Shown one piece after another: positions 37,084 through 45,850 of a DNA stretch of 64,000 nt. The notes under the pieces are model-generated. The model worked only from the letters and a program-made list of their open reading frames with translations, was not told where the DNA came from and searched no databases. The position numbers and the translations under genes were made by a program. Every line of letters begins with the position of its first letter. Position 1 is the first letter of the stretch. This stretch comes from Gloeocapsopsis sp. IPPAS B-1203 (GTDB lineage Bacteria > Cyanobacteriota > Cyanobacteriia > Cyanobacteriales > Chroococcidiopsidaceae), in assembly GCF_002749975.1 (NCBI RefSeq), contig NZ_PEIG01000001.1, positions 124,001 through 188,000 on the forward strand, in the 5' to 3' direction.

Positions 37084-38439
37084 TTACAAGCGTTTTCCAA
37101 ACCGAGTAGCAAAGTTTTGCGATCGCGTTGGTGAGAGTACCCGCGCTTTTAATATTGCTGCTGTTAAAAATGCATACGAAACAACACCAACAACTGCTAG
37201 AAGTAAACCACTAAGAAGACCTGTAGCGTTCCACAACGCATGAAGTACCGCAGCGCTCAAATACCCTGTTCCTAGAATTCGCCAGCGCTTACGTGACTTG
37301 AGCACACTCAAACCAATGAAATAGCCAAAATAGCCGCTGTAAGCCATATGTCCAGCTATTGATCCTAATATTCGAGGAATCAATAGTTGGAAACCAACAA
37401 GTTCACCCACACCACCCTGAGCTGCTACACTGCGAGTAATTTCTGGAACATATTGCCTCAATGTTTCTACCAAAGTAAAGCTCATAGCGGAAGCTGTACC
37501 TAGTAAAATTCCGTCTAACGGTTCTGCAATACCAATGCGTTCTCGCCACGGAGATTGCAAACGTCTTCCGATGATATAAGCCCAAAGTACTGGTAACGCT
37601 TTAAGCAGTTCTTCCATCAATCCAGCACCAAAAAACATCCGTATCAATAGTTCAGGGAAGCTTACGGATTCAGCAGTTAAAGGAATCTGACCAGGAAGTA
37701 GTCTACGAAAAACAAAAATAAATAACGGTAAAATAGGACTTAGTAAAATTAGCAGAGAAGCGATCGCGACTCCTAAAATTACCCACCAAGGCTTACGCTT
37801 ACCACAAAGCTGATAAACGAAGTAATAAGCAGCACCCGCCAGGTAGATTGCAACAAGTATCTGATTAAAGTATGCTGTTTCAGGTCTGCCTACCGTGGCA
37901 AACATCAAAACAACAAAGATAACTGTGAGTACTCCTGGAATGAGATATGCCTTACTTGTTAAATCCTTTGCCGTAGCTGCAATGGGAAATAACTGAGTAA
38001 AGCTGACTGAGTGTTCTGAAGATGAAGTTTCAATGAGTTGCGGTGTTTCTTCTGGAGTAGATTGTAGTGTGTGTTGAATATGAGTTGTATATTCAAAAAC
38101 AAATTCGGCGCCGTTATATCCCAGCGTAATGCGATCGCCTGCGCGCAACTCTTGACATCGCTCCAAACGACGTCCATTGACGTAAGTACCATTGGCACTA
38201 TTTAAGTCACAGACAAGCCAACGCCGTTGAATGCCACTATTCAACATTGGTCGGAAAACTACATGACGGCGAGATACCATGCCATAAATACTAGAATCTA
38301 GTATGATCTGACAACTATGGTCGCGCCCAACAACAACCTCTTGAGTTCTAGAGAGGGGATAGCGACGACCAATATCTGGTTCCCCTACACTGTTACGAGG
38401 TAATTGCTGCAAAAATCCCTCAGTGTCTTGTCCGGTCAT
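37084..38439 (-). CDS. FHA domain fused to PrsW-type membrane protease
   Basis: 451 aa. The N-terminal FHA phosphothreonine-binding domain (about 25-115) includes VVGRDHSCQIIL, GMVSRRHVVF and LNSANGTYVNGRRL. About eight hydrophobic segments follow from residue 160. PrsW-family motifs are in them: MEELLKALPVLWA (EExxK), EPLDGILLGTASAMSFTLVE, GHMAYSGYFGYFIG and HALWN near the end, which carry the Glu and His residues expected to hold zinc. PrsW proteases cleave anti-sigma factors and other membrane proteins. A signal-reading FHA front could couple phosphorylation to cleavage. Confidence 0.85.
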   Translation of the reverse strand: MTGQDTEGFLQQLPRNSVGEPDIGRRYPLSRTQEVVVGRDHSCQIILDSSIYGMVSRRHVVFRPMLNSGIQRRWLVCDLNSANGTYVNGRRLERCQELRAGDRITLGYNGAEFVFEYTTHIQHTLQSTPEETPQLIETSSSEHSVSFTQLFPIAATAKDLTSKAYLIPGVLTVIFVVLMFATVGRPETAYFNQILVAIYLAGAAYYFVYQLCGKRKPWWVILGVAIASLLILLSPILPLFIFVFRRLLPGQIPLTAESVSFPELLIRMFFGAGLMEELLKALPVLWAYIIGRRLQSPWRERIGIAEPLDGILLGTASAMSFTLVETLRQYVPEITRSVAAQGGVGELVGFQLLIPRILGSIAGHMAYSGYFGYFIGLSVLKSRKRWRILGTGYLSAAVLHALWNATGLLSGLLLAVVGVVSYAFLTAAILKARVLSPTRSQNFATRFGKRL

Positions 38440-38575
38440 GAGTTGGAATACGGTGTTGGCAACAGCATACAGCAGTTATGACTGACTGCGATCAAAATTG
38501 CCATAGTTGACTCACTACTGATGTAGTAGTGAGCTTATCCATAATTGAGGATGCTACCTAAATTGCCTAAGGCTT

Positions 38576-38785
38576 CTACTTACTGTTTGCAGCATTGGTA
38601 TCACGCACCGCGGCATAAAACAAAAAGCCCGTTAGAGGAATACTCATTGCTAGAATAACACTTGTCACAGTTACTCCTAAATCTGGCTGCCCAGAAGAAA
38701 GTTCAAACACTGAACCTACTCCGGCGATCGCTGCTATGCATGAGCCACCAAGAAATAGCCCACTTTTAGGGGTCATTGTATTCAT
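38576..38785 (-). CDS. Small two-helix membrane protein
   Basis: 69 aa with two hydrophobic helices (about 8-26, LFLGGSCIAAIAGVGSVFEL, and 36-57, VTSVILAMSIPLTGFLFYAA). No motif. It lies 12 bp downstream of the def gene on the same strand, so it may share a transcript. Function unknown. Confidence 0.6.
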   Translation of the reverse strand: MNTMTPKSGLFLGGSCIAAIAGVGSVFELSSGQPDLGVTVTSVILAMSIPLTGFLFYAAVRDTNAANSK

Positions 38786-38797
38786 TTTGTAATTTTC

Positions 38798-39361
38798 CTA
38801 AGCGAATGGTTTAACAGCTTTTGCCGAGAAGCCGTGCTTTGATAGCTCAGCATTCAGTGCGATTTGATTTTCTACTCGATCAACAAATAATACTCCATTG
38901 AGGTGATCGATTTCATGTTGAATGCAACGCGCTAATAACTCATTAGCTTGTAATGTCCGAGGACGTCCGTTTTCATCCTTGTAGCTAATTTCAACAACTT
39001 GAGGACGTACAACATCCAAATAAACGCCAGGAATACTCAAACACCCTTCTTGCATCACGCACAGTTCTGGGCTAAGTTTCTTAATCGCTGGATTCACTAA
39101 AATTAGTGGGGGGTTGGCTGGGTTGTCTGGTTCGCAATCGATAACAATGACTTGTTTTTGAACTGCTACTTGCGGTGCTGCTAAACCAATACCATCTGCA
39201 CTATACATTGTTTGCAGCATTTCTTTGGCAAGGAGGCGAAGTTCTTGATCGACTTTCGCAACTCGCTTAGCCGACTGGCGTAAAGCGCGATCGCCTAAGA
39301 ATCGAATATCTAATGGAGGGTTTTTTAATTTTTGTTTTTCAACAACAACTTCAGAAGGCAT
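38798..39361 (-). CDS. def: Peptide deformylase
   Basis: Fe/Zn hydrolase (187 aa) removing the formyl group from new proteins. All three motifs are present: GIGLAAPQ (motif 1, about 58-65), EGCLSIP (motif 2) and QHEIDHLNG (motif 3, metal-binding HExxH). Type I form with a short N-terminal extension (VVVEKQKLKNPPLDIRFLGD). Followed by a small membrane protein gene 12 bp away. Confidence 0.93.
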   Translation of the reverse strand: MPSEVVVEKQKLKNPPLDIRFLGDRALRQSAKRVAKVDQELRLLAKEMLQTMYSADGIGLAAPQVAVQKQVIVIDCEPDNPANPPLILVNPAIKKLSPELCVMQEGCLSIPGVYLDVVRPQVVEISYKDENGRPRTLQANELLARCIQHEIDHLNGVLFVDRVENQIALNAELSKHGFSAKAVKPFA

Positions 39362-39537
39362 AGAATTGTAACTCGCTTTTTTCCGCTAATCTCATTTTTA
39401 TTTTATCAAGCCGCGATTCTCTCCATTCTCGCTTGTTCTCAAGAGAAATATCATGTGGATAACAGAATTTCGCTCAATTGCTTTCTCTTGGGATCTTGCT
39501 TGATACATAGTTATGCTGCCTGAGTTGTTGCTTGTGC

Positions 39538-39582
39538 CAGTAGCTTGAAGCTTATCCGGTGGTATTCAATCTCAAGCTACTG
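39538..39582. repeat. Inverted repeat between petD and def
   Basis: Perfect 11-bp stem CAGTAGCTTGA / TCAAGCTACTG with a 23-nt loop, about 60 nt after the petD stop. No T-tract on the minus strand; a TTTTT follows on the plus strand. It may end petD transcription. Confidence 0.5.
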
Positions 39583-39642
39583 CAATGTTTTTGTCGAATA
39601 GTGTTTTGAAGGATTTAGTTGGGCGATCGCAGAGCGAAATTC

Positions 39643-40128
39643 CTAAAATAAACCAAGAGTCAAAGATTGATCAATTGGGAAAATAGCACCAATTCCCAAC
39701 CAGAACGTGACTAAAATGCCAAATAAAAAAACAATCGTGGCAATTGGGCGGCGAAATGGATTTTGAAATTTATTGACACTCTCGATAAATGGAATACATA
39801 TTAGCCCCAATGGAATAGAAACCATTGCCACAATGCCCAATAGTTTGTTAGGGACAACGCGAAGAATCTGAAAAACTGGGTACAGATACCACTCTGGAAG
39901 AATCTCTAGTGGAGTGGCAAAGGGATTAGCAGGTTCTCCCATCATAGCTGGATCAAGTACTGCCAAACCTACACATAAAGCCAGAGTTCCAAGTATGACT
40001 ACTGGAAAGATGTAAAGGAGTTCATTCGGCCATGCAGGTTCTCCGTAGTAGTTGTGCCCCATTCCCTGCATCAGCTTTGCCCGTAGTTTTGGATCGCTTA
40101 AATCAGGCTTCCTAGAAATTCCTGCCAC
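39643..40128 (-). CDS. petD: Cytochrome b6-f complex subunit IV
   Basis: PetD (161 aa) completes the quinol-oxidising core of the thylakoid cytochrome b6f complex. Conserved [20 protein letters not shown], the PEWY motif within [20 protein letters not shown] and [17 protein letters not shown] are present, and three membrane helices are seen. Cyanobacterial petD normally follows petB directly, but the next gene is a divergent TetR regulator and no petB is in the window. The N-terminal segment [20 protein letters not shown] departs somewhat from the common form. It may be a second, specially regulated copy. Confidence 0.92.
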   Translation of the reverse strand: MAGISRKPDLSDPKLRAKLMQGMGHNYYGEPAWPNELLYIFPVVILGTLALCVGLAVLDPAMMGEPANPFATPLEILPEWYLYPVFQILRVVPNKLLGIVAMVSIPLGLICIPFIESVNKFQNPFRRPIATIVFLFGILVTFWLGIGAIFPIDQSLTLGLF

Positions 40129-40235
40129 AGCTTAGCTCCTTCTTCCTCAAGTGGTGTATGTTCAGGTACGAAAACTTTGCAGGACAAATCATCCCACCTT
40201 GCTTAAGCTGGTTGAGTTAAATCTTCCTCAATTAG

Positions 40236-40253
40236 GGAGACAAGTTTGTCTCC
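40236..40253. promoter_or_regulatory. TetR operator palindrome 1
   Basis: Perfect inverted repeat GGAGACAA-GT-TTGTCTCC in the petD-tetR gap, 52 bp before the tetR start. Typical of TetR-family operators. Confidence 0.7.
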
Positions 40254-40280
40254 TGCAAATTGCTGCTAGTATATCCCTAT

Positions 40281-40298
40281 GGAGACAAGTTTGTCTAC
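40281..40298. promoter_or_regulatory. TetR operator palindrome 2
   Basis: Second copy, GGAGACAAGTTTGTCTAC, imperfect only at its last two bases, centred 45 bp from the first and ending 6 bp before the tetR ATG. Bound repressor would block the start region. Confidence 0.65.
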
Positions 40299-40304
40299 TT
40301 TGCT

Positions 40305-40874
40305 ATGGTAACTTCCGAATCGAGTGCTGCCCGTCAGCAAATCTTAGAAACAGCCTCACAACTCTTCTACCAAAAAGGTATTCAGAATGTTGGTATCAAC
40401 GAAGTCGTTGCTACATCAGGAGTTGCGAAAAGAACTTTATACAGACATTTCCCCTCAAAAGACGACTTAATTCTCGAAGTCATGCAATATAGAGCTAAGC
40501 AGTGGTTAAGCTGGTTTGAAGACGCCGTCACTAGCAAAGGTGGCACAGCTAAAGAGCGGCTTCTTGCAACTTTTGATGTTCTTCAGGAATGGTATGCTAA
40601 TCCTGACTTCCGAGGTTGCCCTTTCATCAATGCCGTTCTGGAAATAGCAGATGCATCTCATCCGGCTCACCAAGTCTCGGTTCGGTTGAGAGAGACGATC
40701 CGCACGTACATTATGCAACTAGCCACTGAAACAGGGGTGCGCGATCCTGCTTCGTTCTCACAGCAGTATTTGCTTTTGATTGGAGGAGCTAGTCTAATGG
40801 CAACAATCGAGGAAAATCCCATTGGAGCGCAATATGCTCGGAAAGTTTTGTCTGTTTTGATTGATGCTATCTAG
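40305..40874 (+). CDS. TetR/AcrR-family transcriptional regulator
   Basis: 189 aa from ATG 40305; an upstream TTG at 40260 would add residues across the operator and is unlikely. The DNA-binding domain (about 8-55) has ILETASQLFYQKGIQNVGIN, then EVVATSGVAKRTLYRHFPSK, typical of TetR. The C-terminal ligand domain includes CPFINAVLEIADASHPAHQV, a pattern of the AcrR/YcdC type. Two copies of GGAGACAAGTTTGTCT lie upstream, indicating autorepression. Divergent from petD. The ligand is unknown. Confidence 0.87.
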   Translation: MVTSESSAARQQILETASQLFYQKGIQNVGINEVVATSGVAKRTLYRHFPSKDDLILEVMQYRAKQWLSWFEDAVTSKGGTAKERLLATFDVLQEWYANPDFRGCPFINAVLEIADASHPAHQVSVRLRETIRTYIMQLATETGVRDPASFSQQYLLLIGGASLMATIEENPIGAQYARKVLSVLIDAI

Positions 40875-41002
40875 TAATAGCGGTATTAAAGGAAATCATT
40901 GATGTTTGTTTTTGACCACGTATCAATCACGGTCAAATTTCATACCTGTCTAGCTGTTTATTGCGAGAGTATTGCCCAGAGGAAGGTTTTAAAATAGTTA
41001 AG

Positions 41003-41641
41003 ATGAAGGATCAACTTGATTGGCAAAATCTCCTTGAGAAATTGAGCCAAGCCTCTGATGAAGATGCGGTCGAGGCTGCTAAGTTGCTTTCCCAGCAAGA
41101 CCACGAACAAAGCATTCTATCTCTGATTCAGTTTGCGAGATCAAAACAGCCGCCATACAGGAGAGAACTTGCGCTTTACGCCTTGGCTTGGATGCACAAC
41201 TCTCAGTTTATTGACACCTTCATTCAAGTACTAGGAGATCTTAGCGAGGTGGAGAATGTGCGTGGTCAGGCAGCAGAGGCACTGGGAATGTTATTTGATC
41301 AAAATTCTGGACAGATATACTACCACAAAGCCGAAAGTGCATTGCTTGAGCATATTTCAGACTCATCCCCTGTTGTTCGATTTTGGTGCTGTTATGGATT
41401 AGGGAATATGAGGTCACATCGTGCTGTTGAGCAACTTAAAGCGATTCAAGCACAAGATCATGTACTGTGTCCTGGGTGGTGGTATGTGTCTAAGGAAGCT
41501 GAGGATGCTTTAGCGCGTATTGCGGGGCAAGGCAATAATGACTCCACTTTGGCTAACCTTGCGACTTTTGCTGAGGAAGATCGTGTACTTGCTGAATTGG
41601 GAATGAGTGATTATACAGCAATGCTTGAGCAAGAAGACTAG
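41003..41641 (+). CDS. HEAT-repeat protein
   Basis: Helical-repeat protein of 212 aa from ATG 41003 (an upstream TTG at 40961 would add 14 residues with no supporting features). Repeats of about 30-35 residues are seen: LALYALAWMHNSQFIDTFIQ, VRGQAAEALGMLF and PVVRFWCCYGLGNMRSHRAV. Relatives with HEAT or PBS-type repeats act as phycobilin lyases or scaffolds; a specific role is not evident. No operon partner. Confidence 0.72.
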   Translation: MKDQLDWQNLLEKLSQASDEDAVEAAKLLSQQDHEQSILSLIQFARSKQPPYRRELALYALAWMHNSQFIDTFIQVLGDLSEVENVRGQAAEALGMLFDQNSGQIYYHKAESALLEHISDSSPVVRFWCCYGLGNMRSHRAVEQLKAIQAQDHVLCPGWWYVSKEAEDALARIAGQGNNDSTLANLATFAEEDRVLAELGMSDYTAMLEQED

Positions 41642-41788
41642 CTTTGAATAGAGCAATGTGTTAGTTGGTATGGTTTAAGTCGCTATCTGCGATCGTGATG
41701 TACTTTAACTATCAAACTTAAGTTGAATTTCAGCGAGATTGCGACTAAAGATAACATGATGGTGGAAAAGCAATCATCATGTTGAAAT

Positions 41789-42622
41789 ATGCGATCGCAG
41801 TGGGAATGTTTACTACAAAATGTTGGTGAATGGCACGGTTCCTTTACTCGTTTTTCACCGCAAGGGGAGTTACTCGAAGATACTCCTACAGTCGTTTCCT
41901 TAGAAGGGATCGACAACAATCAAACAATGCGCCAAATTATTCGACGTACTTTACCCAATCAAACTGTTGACGAGAAAGTTTTACAATACAGCACATTAGG
42001 GAAGCAGATTTTATTTTTTGAAAATGGGGCTTTTTCTCAAGGCTCGATCCAACTTGCTCCTTATTCTGAGTTTGGTGCAGAACATGGTTTAATTGTTGGC
42101 GATCGCCGCTTACGCTTAGTACAGTTATTTGATAAAACTGGGAAACTCGATAGAATTACCCTCATTCGCGAGAAACTCCCTAATGCAACAACACCAGAAC
42201 GCCCAGTCCTAAAGGTTGAGGACTTAGTTGGAGAATGGCACGGTGAAGCTGTAACGCGATATCCAGATGGGCAAGTGGCTGATACTTATCCTACAAAGCT
42301 ACGTGTAGAAAAAATAAGTGACACCCAAATTGTGCAACACCTAAGCATTATGCAGCAAGGTACGCAGCATACCATTAGTTCGACTGGGAAAATTTCAGGT
42401 TCGGTTTTATCGTTTGAAACAGGTTCGCAATGGAATCAAGTATTACTACTTCCTGATGGTGCTTCTGCTGCTTCTCCTCAACAAGTCCGCATTGGGCAAG
42501 TCTTTTTCTTGGAACTTGGTTGGCTAATTGATTCAGATCGGCGTCAAAGAATTATCCGTCGTTACAACGAAAAAGGTGAATGGTACAGCTTAACCTTGGT
42601 AACAGAAACACAAGTGAATTAG
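41789..42622 (+). CDS. DUF3598 family protein
   Basis: 277 aa with two copies of a lipocalin-like beta domain. The N-terminal copy starts EWHGSFTRFSPQGELLEDTP and the C-terminal one EWHGEAVTRYPDGQVADTYP, showing internal duplication. Each has conserved W-H-G and F/Y-P-G motifs. In the family the C-terminal barrel is proposed to bind lipophilic ligands; the role is unknown. Convergent with the PAP2 gene, and the last 4 bp overlap. Confidence 0.82.
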   Translation: MRSQWECLLQNVGEWHGSFTRFSPQGELLEDTPTVVSLEGIDNNQTMRQIIRRTLPNQTVDEKVLQYSTLGKQILFFENGAFSQGSIQLAPYSEFGAEHGLIVGDRRLRLVQLFDKTGKLDRITLIREKLPNATTPERPVLKVEDLVGEWHGEAVTRYPDGQVADTYPTKLRVEKISDTQIVQHLSIMQQGTQHTISSTGKISGSVLSFETGSQWNQVLLLPDGASAASPQQVRIGQVFFLELGWLIDSDRRQRIIRRYNEKGEWYSLTLVTETQVN

Positions 42623-43515
42623 CGAACGCGCCGACTTGTCAAAGGTGTAGCTGAAAGTCGCATCCAAGCAAATAATATTGGTGCAAACAGCAAAGTCCAT
42701 AATGCAGCGACAAAGAACAGTAACGCTTCTAGCACTAGTTGATCGTCAAGCAAGAGTGGAACTAGCAAAAGCAGAATCAACACACCTAGCCCAATCAATA
42801 GCTTAAATGCTTGTCCAGTACGCGAAATTGGTGCAGGAGAAAATCGAATATAACGATATTCAATCAAACCACCAACAATGAAACCGGCAACCGTTCCCAT
42901 AACGTGCCAAACTCTTGCCGAATCTCCGGCAAAGGGAATTGCAACAAGCACTGCAACAAATATTAAACCTCCCGCAAATTGAAAAAATTTGAACGATCTC
43001 GCCGCAAAAAAGGCATCGAGTGTTGGTAAGGCTCGTAAATAAGCAACAGTAAGTACTGCGCCAATCAACACACCACCAATCACATCTCCTAAATAGTGAA
43101 CGCCAAAGTACAAGCGGGATAGCATGACACCCGCAACTGCGATCGCTGTAATAACTTTTGGCATCCAATTTAAAGTCGCTAGCATTCCCCACATTGAAGT
43201 TGCTAAGGCAGTGTGCCCACTAGGGAAAGAGGACGTAAACTCATCCTTCCAGACAATAATTTGCGGATCTTCTGGGCGTGGTAATCCGATTAAGGTTCCA
43301 ATAACTAAGTCAATTGTCATGGAAAAGACAACAATGCCAACTAAACTATAGGTCAGTCGCCGACCAGAAATCCAAAATGTCAACGCTGCTAGCAGCAATA
43401 CACCTTGAGTATCGCCAAGATAGCTAAACAACTCAAATACCCAGTACCAGCTAGAGCTAAAAGCCTCTTGTATCCTGACAATAAGGTCAGTTCTCCATAA
43501 CAAGTTTCCCAACAC
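42619..43515 (-). CDS. PAP2-family phosphatase
   Basis: Membrane phosphatase (298 aa) of the type-2 phosphatidic acid phosphatase family. The three signature parts are GLPRPEDPQIIVW (KxxxxxxRP-like, with Arg), FPSGHTALATSMWG (PSGH) and SRLYFGVHYLGDVIGG (SRxxxxxHxxxD). Six or seven hydrophobic spans. Likely a lipid-phosphate or polyprenyl-diphosphate hydrolase. The stop overlaps the DUF3598 gene by 4 bp. Confidence 0.86.
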   Translation of the reverse strand: MLGNLLWRTDLIVRIQEAFSSSWYWVFELFSYLGDTQGVLLLAALTFWISGRRLTYSLVGIVVFSMTIDLVIGTLIGLPRPEDPQIIVWKDEFTSSFPSGHTALATSMWGMLATLNWMPKVITAIAVAGVMLSRLYFGVHYLGDVIGGVLIGAVLTVAYLRALPTLDAFFAARSFKFFQFAGGLIFVAVLVAIPFAGDSARVWHVMGTVAGFIVGGLIEYRYIRFSPAPISRTGQAFKLLIGLGVLILLLLVPLLLDDQLVLEALLFFVAALWTLLFAPILFAWMRLSATPLTSRRVR

Positions 43516-43585
43516 GTTTTCGTCAGTAGTAAATTGCCAATGTATAGCAATTATCTAACTTTTGTTGCAGAAGTAGTTACTTAAT

Positions 43586-44161
43586 TTACATCAAAGAACA
43601 TTGTCGCTGGAGTGCTTGAGTTAGTAGTACTTGATACTCGCGCTGATTGACTCGATAAGCCCCAAACCGCTCTAAGTGAGGATTCATCATCTGGGCATCA
43701 AAGAAGACAAAACGGCGATCGCGCAGTCGTTCTACCAACTTCACAAGTGCAACTTTTGAGCCATCAGAGATGCGGTAGAACATGGATTCTCCAATAAAAG
43801 CTCCTCCGATAACAATTCCTAAAACTCCCCCTGCTAACTCATCACCTTGCCACGTTTCAAAGCTATAAGCCCAACCACTTTGGTAGAGTTGCCAATAAAT
43901 TTTTTGTAACTCTGGAGAAATCCAAGTTTGTTCTCGATTTGCACACCCAGCAACAACACCAGAAAAATCGCGGTTTACTGTAACAGTAAATCTTTCAGAG
44001 TTGAGTACTCGTCGTAGTGACTTAGGATAATAAAACCGTTCGTCTAAAGGAATTAGCGTGCGATCGCGGCTAGTATACCATCCCAAGACATTTGCTTCAT
44101 CAGCCATCAGAAAATAGCCTTGAGCGTAACCCTCAATGATCGCAGAAACATCATATTCCAT
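43586..44161 (-). CDS. aat: Leucyl/phenylalanyl-tRNA-protein transferase
   Basis: N-end-rule enzyme (191 aa) that adds Leu or Phe to proteins with N-terminal Arg or Lys. The ATG at 44161 yields [20 protein letters not shown], the normal cyanobacterial start; an upstream start at 44182 exists. [34 protein letters not shown] (the conserved binding pocket) and [16 protein letters not shown] are present. Shorter than the ~230-aa E. coli enzyme, as is typical in cyanobacteria. Confidence 0.88.
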   Translation of the reverse strand: MEYDVSAIIEGYAQGYFLMADEANVLGWYTSRDRTLIPLDERFYYPKSLRRVLNSERFTVTVNRDFSGVVAGCANREQTWISPELQKIYWQLYQSGWAYSFETWQGDELAGGVLGIVIGGAFIGESMFYRISDGSKVALVKLVERLRDRRFVFFDAQMMNPHLERFGAYRVNQREYQVLLTQALQRQCSLM

Positions 44162-44357
44162 GAAGCGTAAGCAACAAGTCAACCTGTACTATACGTAAAT
44201 ATATTTAAACATCGCACCTTTCTTAAGAGAAGCGCATAAATATTCTTATGCAATTACCTTCTCTGCCAATAACATTGCAGTTTGGACGGTTGGTATTATT
44301 TTAGAATCTAAATAATGCTTGAATAATTGACTAACTATTCTTCAGCCGAGCGTTATC

Positions 44358-44687
44358 ATGTCTGAGCCAATTCCACCGATTACTCTGCCTCCAGCAGAAA
44401 ACCCGCAAACTGAAGGGGAATGGTTGCAACAGGTTTTGCAGCGGTGGCTTGATGAAGAATTTTTACCAGAACCAGTGAATCAGCAAATCGCCCAACGTGC
44501 TGCTCAAATCTTTGTCCGGCAAAGAATGGAAGGCGAAAATGACTTAGGTTCGTTGGTGCTTGCAATTGTGACTGAAATGCAAGCTTTTGATTTTTCGCAA
44601 AGTTTTTATGGTGAGTTTGCGATCGCTAATGCGGTTAGCGACCTCCTTTTAGATAGTTTAGGTATTGATCGCTGTTGTGGTCAATAA
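44358..44687 (+). CDS. Conserved hypothetical protein
   Basis: 109-aa soluble protein starting with a Pro-rich lead (SEPIPPITLPPAENPQTEGE), then an amphipathic helical core (WLQQVLQRWLDEEFLPEPVN). A small cyanobacterial type I cannot name. It is followed at 44692 by a heptamer repeat and then convergent rpsN. No motif seen. Confidence 0.65.
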   Translation: MSEPIPPITLPPAENPQTEGEWLQQVLQRWLDEEFLPEPVNQQIAQRAAQIFVRQRMEGENDLGSLVLAIVTEMQAFDFSQSFYGEFAIANAVSDLLLDSLGIDRCCGQ

Positions 44688-44691
44688 AGAA

Positions 44692-44719
44692 GAGGTCGGG
44701 GGTCAGAGATCAGAGATCA
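44692..44719. repeat. Heptamer tandem repeat
   Basis: Four units: GAGGTCG, GGGGTCA and GAGATCA twice. Similar units occur at 61709-61750. Confidence 0.6.
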
Positions 44720-44784
44720 GGGCTTAAGAGTATTTGACCTTTAACCTGTCTCTCACTTCATCATTCCCCGTTGCTCCTACTCTA

Positions 44785-45087
44785 TTACCAGCTAGATTTG
44801 ACAACTCCAGGAAGTAATCCTTGGTGCGCCCATTCGCGCAATACGTGACGAGATAGACCAAAATCCCGATAGACTCCTCTAGGACGTCCTGTCACCCAGC
44901 AGCGGTTATGCAAGCGTGTTGGGGCGCTATTGCGTGGTAGCTGTTGAATTTGCCGATGAATTTCTAACTTTTCGCGTTGTGAAGTTGCTTGCTCAAACTG
45001 CTCAACTAAAGCTTCCCGCTTTTGGGCATATTTTGTGACAAGCTTTTGGCGCTTTTTCTCGCGCTCAATCATGCTTTTTTTAGCCAT
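44785..45087 (-). CDS. rpsN: 30S ribosomal protein S14
   Basis: Small-subunit protein of 100 aa. [20 protein letters not shown] at the start, [20 protein letters not shown] in the core and [20 protein letters not shown] at the end. This is the Zn-free (long) form without the four-Cys ribbon. Isolated from the S10/spc operon, as usual in cyanobacteria. Confidence 0.95.
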   Translation of the reverse strand: MAKKSMIEREKKRQKLVTKYAQKREALVEQFEQATSQREKLEIHRQIQQLPRNSAPTRLHNRCWVTGRPRGVYRDFGLSRHVLREWAHQGLLPGVVKSSW

Positions 45088-45270
45088 TTACAGTTTTTTT
45101 TGATTCCTAATTAAAGACACCATTCTCCATTGTAACTTTTTGTAGGGCATTGACAACAATTTGAGTTCACCGACCTCTGCTATATTGTGTATCTCTAGTA
45201 ATAAATCAATGAGACTGGAATCTTAGACTATAATAAGTCGCCAGGAAGCTACGAATGGAACTATCTTAAA

Positions 45271-45825
45271 ATGCGATCGCTTCTCTTGATGAGCCTAAGC
45301 ATTGTTACTTGGCTCGTTCCATTACCATCATCAACCGTGCAAGCAATACCACAGCCTTCGACAGAGCCATTGGAATTAAGCTTGTTAGAACCAGGCGCGC
45401 CTTTAAGTAATAGATACGTCATTACAGCAAACACAATTTCTCAAAGCGATCTGACTGTTCCCAGTTTATGGTGGGCAAGAGAACAGTTTGCCAGTCAACT
45501 CTTAGAAAATTGGATTGCATATCCTGCTGATGGTACCAATGCTGGACGTATTGACTTGATTGTTAACCGCCGTCTTTGGAGTTCTCTAGATTACCTGCAA
45601 CGTTACGAGTTTGTGAATCGCTTTGGTACGGTAGGAAGAGATTATGGTTACAACATTCGGGTATTTAACTATCGACAGGAACTGTTGGCAACATACACTT
45701 GCGAGTTCACAGTAACTCCCCAATGCCAAATCGACTACCTCAGTACAACTGGAAGATCGGGATTGCAACGATTAGGTGAAAGTCAAAATGGTGGTATGCG
45801 GCAACTAAATACAGAATTGGAGTAG
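45271..45825 (+). CDS. Secreted conserved hypothetical protein
   Basis: 184 aa with a signal peptide (MRSLLLMSLSIVTWLVPLPS, cleavage probably after VQA at 25). The mature part contains RYVITANTISQSDLTVPSLW, WWAREQFASQLLENWIAYPA and a Gly-rich end. Probably periplasmic. I recall similar proteins in cyanobacteria without a role. Opposite in strand to its neighbours. Confidence 0.7.
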   Translation: MRSLLLMSLSIVTWLVPLPSSTVQAIPQPSTEPLELSLLEPGAPLSNRYVITANTISQSDLTVPSLWWAREQFASQLLENWIAYPADGTNAGRIDLIVNRRLWSSLDYLQRYEFVNRFGTVGRDYGYNIRVFNYRQELLATYTCEFTVTPQCQIDYLSTTGRSGLQRLGESQNGGMRQLNTELE

Positions 45826-45850
45826 AAAATATAACTTGAGGTGTTGGGCT

